DNA of 64,000 bases from Allorhizobium paknamense (GTDB lineage Bacteria; Pseudomonadota; Alphaproteobacteria; Rhizobiales; Rhizobiaceae), in NCBI RefSeq assembly GCF_030815125.1, contig NZ_JAUSWH010000001.1, positions 673,855 through 737,854 of the forward strand, given 5' to 3'. Made by a program: the position numbers and the translations under genes. Positions within the stretch are counted from its first letter, which is position 1; every line of letters begins with the position of its first letter. The notes under the pieces are model-generated. The model ran no database searches and had not been told where the DNA came from. It saw only the letters and a program-made list of their open reading frames with translations. Positions 60,699 to 64,000 of this stretch are shown piece by piece.

Positions 60699-61766
60699 AT
60701 GGCGATCTCCCTCGAGACAACCGCGCTCGCCGAAGGGCGCAACCAGTATCGGGCGCTGACGGCCCGGCGGGTGCTGATCCTGATCGGGCTCACCGTTTTG
60801 CTGCTCGTCAGCATTGCGATGGATATGGGGCTTGGCCCGGCGCGCTATTCGCTGGATCAGGTCGTATCCGCCATCTTTCAGCCGGAGACGGTGGGCAACC
60901 AGCTTCGGGTGGTGATCTGGGATATCCGCATGCCGATTGCGCTGATGGCGGTCACCGTTGGCGCCTGTCTTTCGGTGGCAGGGGCGCAGATGCAGACCAT
61001 TCTCGCCAATCCGCTCGCCAGCCCCTTCACGCTCGGTATTTCCGCTGCGGCCGGTTTTGGCGCGGCGCTGGCGCTGGTGGCGGGGGTGGCGGTATTTCCG
61101 GCGGCCATTCAGTTCATGGTGCCGGTCAATGCCTTTATCATGGCCATGCTGGCCTCACTCTTCATCTACGGCGTTTCGACGCTCCGGGGCGTGACGGTGG
61201 AAACCATCGTGCTGCTCGGCATCGCTCTGGTCTTTACCTTCAACGCGCTGTTGTCGCTGCTGGAATATCTGGCCTCGGAACAGGCGCTGGCCGCCGTGGT
61301 GTTCTGGACCATGGGCAGCCTGACCAAGGCCACCTGGACCAAGGTGGGCGTCACCTTCGCCGTACTCCTCGTCTGCCTGCCGCTTTTTGCCCGCCGCGCC
61401 TGGGCGCTGACGGCGCTCAGGCTGGGAGACGACAAGGCCGCCAGTCTCGGCGTCAATGTGCGGGCGCTGCGACTTGAAACCATGCTGCTGGTCAGCCTGC
61501 TGGCCGCCATTCCCGTTTCTTTCGTCGGCACCATCGGTTTTGTCGGTCTGGTGGGGCCGCACATCGCCCGCATGCTGGTGGGCGAGGATCAGCGCTTCTT
61601 TCTGCCGGGCTCGGTGATCTGCGGGGCGCTGCTGCTCTCGGTCACGTCGGTGGTGTCGAAAATGATCATTCCCGGCGCGGTGCTGCCCATCGGCGTCATC
61701 ACGGCACTGGTGGGTGTGCCCTTCTTCTTCTCGCTGATCTTCACCAATCGGAGGCGCGCATGGTAA
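60699..61766 (+). CDS. iron-siderophore ABC transporter permease (FecCD family)
   Basis: A 355-residue polytopic permease with about ten helices of the FecCD/BtuC family. Conserved segments are RMPIALMAVTVGACLSVAGA, QMQTILANPLASPFTLGIS and FVGTIGFVGLVGPHIARMLV, the last being the ATPase-contact loop. The ATG at 60699 (MAISLETTAL) lies after AAAGGTG; a longer frame upstream reads through the repeats and is not real. One permease gene is present, so it should form a homodimer. Confidence 0.92.
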   Translation: MAISLETTALAEGRNQYRALTARRVLILIGLTVLLLVSIAMDMGLGPARYSLDQVVSAIFQPETVGNQLRVVIWDIRMPIALMAVTVGACLSVAGAQMQTILANPLASPFTLGISAAAGFGAALALVAGVAVFPAAIQFMVPVNAFIMAMLASLFIYGVSTLRGVTVETIVLLGIALVFTFNALLSLLEYLASEQALAAVVFWTMGSLTKATWTKVGVTFAVLLVCLPLFARRAWALTALRLGDDKAASLGVNVRALRLETMLLVSLLAAIPVSFVGTIGFVGLVGPHIARMLVGEDQRFFLPGSVICGALLLSVTSVVSKMIIPGAVLPIGVITALVGVPFFFSLIFTNRRRAW

Positions 61767-62515
61767 GCCTGAAGCTCGACAAGGTCGGCGCCCGCTACGG
61801 CAGCACCGCCGTCTTCGAAGACATCTCCACCGGCTGGCTGAAGGGCGGCGAATTGACGGCGCTGATCGGCCCCAATGCGGCAGGCAAATCCACGCTGTTC
61901 AAGCGCATGGCCGGGCTTCTGGCCGGGCCCGGTACCGTGGTGGTGGAGGATGTGCGCGAGGGCCGCCGGCCCATCTGCTACATGCCGCAGGATACCGGCG
62001 CCAATGCCGTGCTGACTGTTTATGAATCGGTGCTGCTGGCCGCCAAGCAGGGCGGCGGCTGGCGCGTGGCGGATGGCGAACTGGCGGAGATCGACCGGCT
62101 TTTGCAGGCGCTTCGGATTTCGGACCTTGCCTTTCGCGATCTTGGTGCGCTCTCCGGCGGGCAGCGGCAGCTGGTGGCGATTGCACAGGCGCTGGTGCGC
62201 AAGCCGGATGTGCTGCTGATGGATGAGCCGACCTCTGCGCTCGATCTCTTCCGCCAGATCGAAGTGCTGGAGTTCATGCGCCGCATTGCCGAAAGCGAAG
62301 GCATGGCAGTGCTGATTGCGCTCCACGACCTGAACCACGCCCTGCGCTATTGCAGCCAGACCATGGTGGTGGCAGGTGGACGGCTGGTGGCGAGCGGCCC
62401 GACGCAGGCGGTGATCACCCCTGCCCTGCTGCGCGACACCTACCGTGTCGATGCCCGCATAGAGCCTTGCAGTCAGGGGCGGTTGCAGGTGATCGTAGAC
62501 GGGGCTTTGGTTTAG
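61760..62515 (+). CDS. iron-siderophore ABC transporter ATP-binding protein
   Basis: A 251-residue ATPase of the FecE/BtuD type. Walker A GPNAAGKST (about 37-45), signature LSGGQRQLVAIAQ, Walker B VLLMDEPTSALD and the switch His in LIALHDLNHAL are all present. The start overlaps the permease gene by 7 bp. The stop codon TAG is supplied by the following unit B repeat (tttagagcatgtcgc). Confidence 0.93.
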   Translation: MVSLKLDKVGARYGSTAVFEDISTGWLKGGELTALIGPNAAGKSTLFKRMAGLLAGPGTVVVEDVREGRRPICYMPQDTGANAVLTVYESVLLAAKQGGGWRVADGELAEIDRLLQALRISDLAFRDLGALSGGQRQLVAIAQALVRKPDVLLMDEPTSALDLFRQIEVLEFMRRIAESEGMAVLIALHDLNHALRYCSQTMVVAGGRLVASGPTQAVITPALLRDTYRVDARIEPCSQGRLQVIVDGALV

Positions 62516-62769
62516 AGCATGTCGCGCAAAAGTGTGCAGCGGTTTTGCGATAACGACATGCGTTAAAACAAGAATGTAAAGCACGTTGCATAAGGCTGAT
62601 AAGCCGCAACGTGCTTTAGAGTTCTAAAGGAGAAGTGGAATCCGGTCTTCCGCCCGGAAACACTTAGAGCGCTTTTCAATCTGATTGAATCAGATCGGCG
62701 CTCTAAGGCTTTCTTTTTGAAGCATAATCTTGATCGTCCTCGCTTCGCTCCGGTCGGATCATGCTCTAG
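62514..62769. repeat. four-unit repeat mosaic B-A-D-H between convergent genes
   Basis: Unit B (62514-62619), a truncated unit A (62620-62665), a unit D (62665-62704) and an inverted unit H (62704-62769) lie end to end, filling the whole gap between the ATPase gene and uppP. Both genes take their TAG stops from the outer edges. Confidence 0.88.
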
Positions 62770-63641
62770 ACAATCAGCCCCGTAGCGGCACCGGCGATCA
62801 GCGCGAGACCCAGCAGGATGCGGTAGATCACGAAGGGCCAGGTGGAGAACCGCTCCAGGAAGCGCATCAGGCCCCAGATGGCGATGAGCGAGGAGAGGCC
62901 GCCTGCGATCAGGCCGACGGCGAGCAGTGCCCAGCCATGGCCATCCAGCGACAGCTTGTGCAGTTCCCACAGCTCCTTCAGCCCGGCAAGCGCGATGGCG
63001 GGCAGGCCGAGGAGGAAGGAAATGCGCGCCGCCTCCTCCCGCTTGAAACCGAGCGAAAGCGCAGCCGTAATCGTCGCACCGGAGCGGGACACGCCGGGGA
63101 TGAGCGCACCCGCCTGGGCAAGACCGATCAGCAGCAGATCGAGCGGGCGCACATCCGGCATGGAACGGCGATGTTTCGCCAGGATCTCCGTGGCCGCCAG
63201 CAGCAGGCCCATGACCAGACAGGCCAGACCGACGGCCCAGATGCTTCTGAGCGGAGACCCGCAGCTGTTGAGACTGTGGGAGAGCGCAAGCCCCGCAATG
63301 ACGATCGGGATGGTGCTGATGGCAATCCACAGCACGAGCTGGAAGCTGAAGCTCTCGAAATCCCGGCGCTTGAGGGCGGTGACGGAGCCGGACGCCAGAC
63401 CGTAAATATCCCGCCAGAAATAGCTGACCACCCCGACCAGCGCCGCCATCTGCATGGCGGCGGAAAAGGCGGCACCGGGATCCGGCCAGCCCAGCAGCGC
63501 CGGAACGATGCGCATATGCGCGCTGGAAGACACCGGCACCAGTTCGGTAATGCCCTGGAGCACGCCCAGAAACACCGTCTGGCCATAGCCCAGATCGACA
63601 AAGCCGGTGGCCGAGCCCACCACGCATGCGGCATCCGTCAT
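62766..63641 (-). CDS. uppP: undecaprenyl-diphosphate phosphatase
   Basis: A 291-residue integral membrane enzyme (UppP/BacA) that recycles the lipid carrier for cell-wall and polysaccharide synthesis by removing one phosphate from undecaprenyl diphosphate. The two catalytic motifs are GITELVPVSSSAH near residue 30 and PGVSRSGAT near 183, both intact. About eight helices are expected. The protein is slightly longer than many relatives at the N-terminus. The stop codon TAG is the edge of a unit H repeat. Confidence 0.94.
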   Translation of the reverse strand: MTDAACVVGSATGFVDLGYGQTVFLGVLQGITELVPVSSSAHMRIVPALLGWPDPGAAFSAAMQMAALVGVVSYFWRDIYGLASGSVTALKRRDFESFSFQLVLWIAISTIPIVIAGLALSHSLNSCGSPLRSIWAVGLACLVMGLLLAATEILAKHRRSMPDVRPLDLLLIGLAQAGALIPGVSRSGATITAALSLGFKREEAARISFLLGLPAIALAGLKELWELHKLSLDGHGWALLAVGLIAGGLSSLIAIWGLMRFLERFSTWPFVIYRILLGLALIAGAATGLIV

Positions 63642-63741
63642 ATTCCCACCTCTTCAAAACAACCCGGCTGTTTTGAACCATGGAACATGGCGGGAGGAAG
63701 ACAATTTCCACATCTTCCTCGGTTTATTTTTGGCTGGAATT

Positions 63742-63843
63742 AGAGCATTTCCAGGAAAAGTGGGAACCGGTTTTGCGCCCGGAAATGCGTGAAAACAAAG
63801 AGTTAGAGCATTTCAGTGTTTCACGGAAACACTGAAATGCTCT
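63742..63843 (+). repeat. units A and E in tandem before the insertion sequence
   Basis: A unit A (63742-63803) and a unit E (63804-63843; agagcatttcagtgtttcac with its complement) lie upstream of uppP. The insertion sequence begins directly at the CTAG created by the unit E edge. Confidence 0.85.
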
Positions 63844-63844
63844 A

Positions 63845-64000
63845 GGCTGTAGTGACAAATTAGTTATTTGATCCATAGCATTATGCTGGCGAGCTTAATG
63901 AAACCGAGAAAGTTGGCGGCGAGTTTGTCATATCGCGTGGCGATACGCCGCCACTGCTTGAGCTTGGCAAAAAAGCTCTCAATGCCCCATCTCTGCCTAT
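63845..64000. mobile_element. IS5-family insertion sequence, right end
   Basis: The element starts at a terminal sequence ggctgtagtgacaaattag, directly after a CTAG, and encodes the 3' end of a transposase on the minus strand. The remainder lies beyond the window. The target CTAG and protein type fit the IS427 group of the IS5 family. Confidence 0.75.
63864..64000 (-). CDS. IS5-family transposase, C-terminal fragment (cut by window end)
   Basis: About 45 codons are visible, reading RWGIESFFAKLKQWRRIATR and then YDKLAANFLGFIKLASIMLW before the stop. The (I)E-x-FFAKLK-x-(F/W)RRIATRYDK motif is the C-terminal signature of IS427-type DDE transposases, the E being the last catalytic acid. The reading frame seen is intact. 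Confidence 0.85.
   Translation of the reverse strand, partial: RQRWGIESFFAKLKQWRRIATRYDKLAANFLGFIKLASIMLWIK

Noticed and set aside
62563..63711. 382-codon minus-strand open frame overlapping uppP
   Set aside because: It is in another frame of uppP and ends in translated repeats; uppP carries both catalytic motifs in its own frame.

Overview
The window looks like chromosomal DNA of a Rhizobiaceae alphaproteobacterium (Rhizobium/Agrobacterium/Allorhizobium group). The basis is the high-GC coding sequence, a Ros/MucR zinc-finger regulator, rhizobial DUF families (DUF5330, DUF1491, DUF2336, DUF930), a seven-gene Mrp/Pha antiporter operon, candidate RirA and FixK operators, and many short palindromic intergenic repeats of the kind known from rhizobia. 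It holds about 64 coding regions, two of them cut by the window edges. I see no rRNA, tRNA or CRISPR array.

Layout. 1-7.2 kb: a sensor kinase overlapping a peptidoglycan-binding protein, a soluble chemoreceptor, DUF1491 and DUF2336 genes and a small protein. 7.2-14.5 kb: a ROK regulator divergent from a Ugp-like sugar-phosphate ABC transporter, followed by a 2H-type phosphoesterase and an inositol-monophosphatase-family phosphatase, which reads as a phosphodiester uptake and degradation operon. 14.8-21.6 kb: mucR and the mrpG-A antiporter operon. 22-25 kb: msrB, a CitMHS citrate transporter and a P-loop kinase. 25.5-31.6 kb: a membrane chemoreceptor, a secreted RTX metalloprotease, and a membrane-anchored AraC regulator divergent from a secreted protein. 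32-36.5 kb: acetyltransferase, HlyIII, nitrilase-superfamily enzyme, a uspA-dksA-like pair with a perfect FixK/FNR box, and a VOC protein. 36.5-50 kb: a polysaccharide deacetylase whose gene contains palindromic repeats, a Tat-exported FAD oxidoreductase, an AI-2E-type transporter, oligopeptidase B, multicopper oxidase, sulfotransferase and a transglutaminase-like protein. 50-57.6 kb: aminotransferase, superoxide dismutase, HxlR/azoreductase pair, metallophosphoesterase, two c-type cytochromes and GNATs. 58-64 kb: a methyltransferase and an iron-siderophore ABC operon around a candidate RirA box, uppP, and the end of an IS5-family insertion sequence.

The most unusual property is the repeat landscape. 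Several families of 40-110 bp palindromic units (called A, B, D, E, F and H here) sit in tandem mosaics between genes. Most of A, B, D, E and H begin with (T)TAGAGC and end with GCTCTA(A). Two families of terminal-inverted-repeat elements (147 bp and 270 bp) end in CTAGGGT. One E-like and two A units lie in frame inside the polysaccharide deacetylase gene and encode about 52 residues just after the signal peptide. At eight or nine genes the stop codon is formed by the edge of a repeat. Repeats also lie at both substrate-binding-protein/permease junctions of the two ABC operons.
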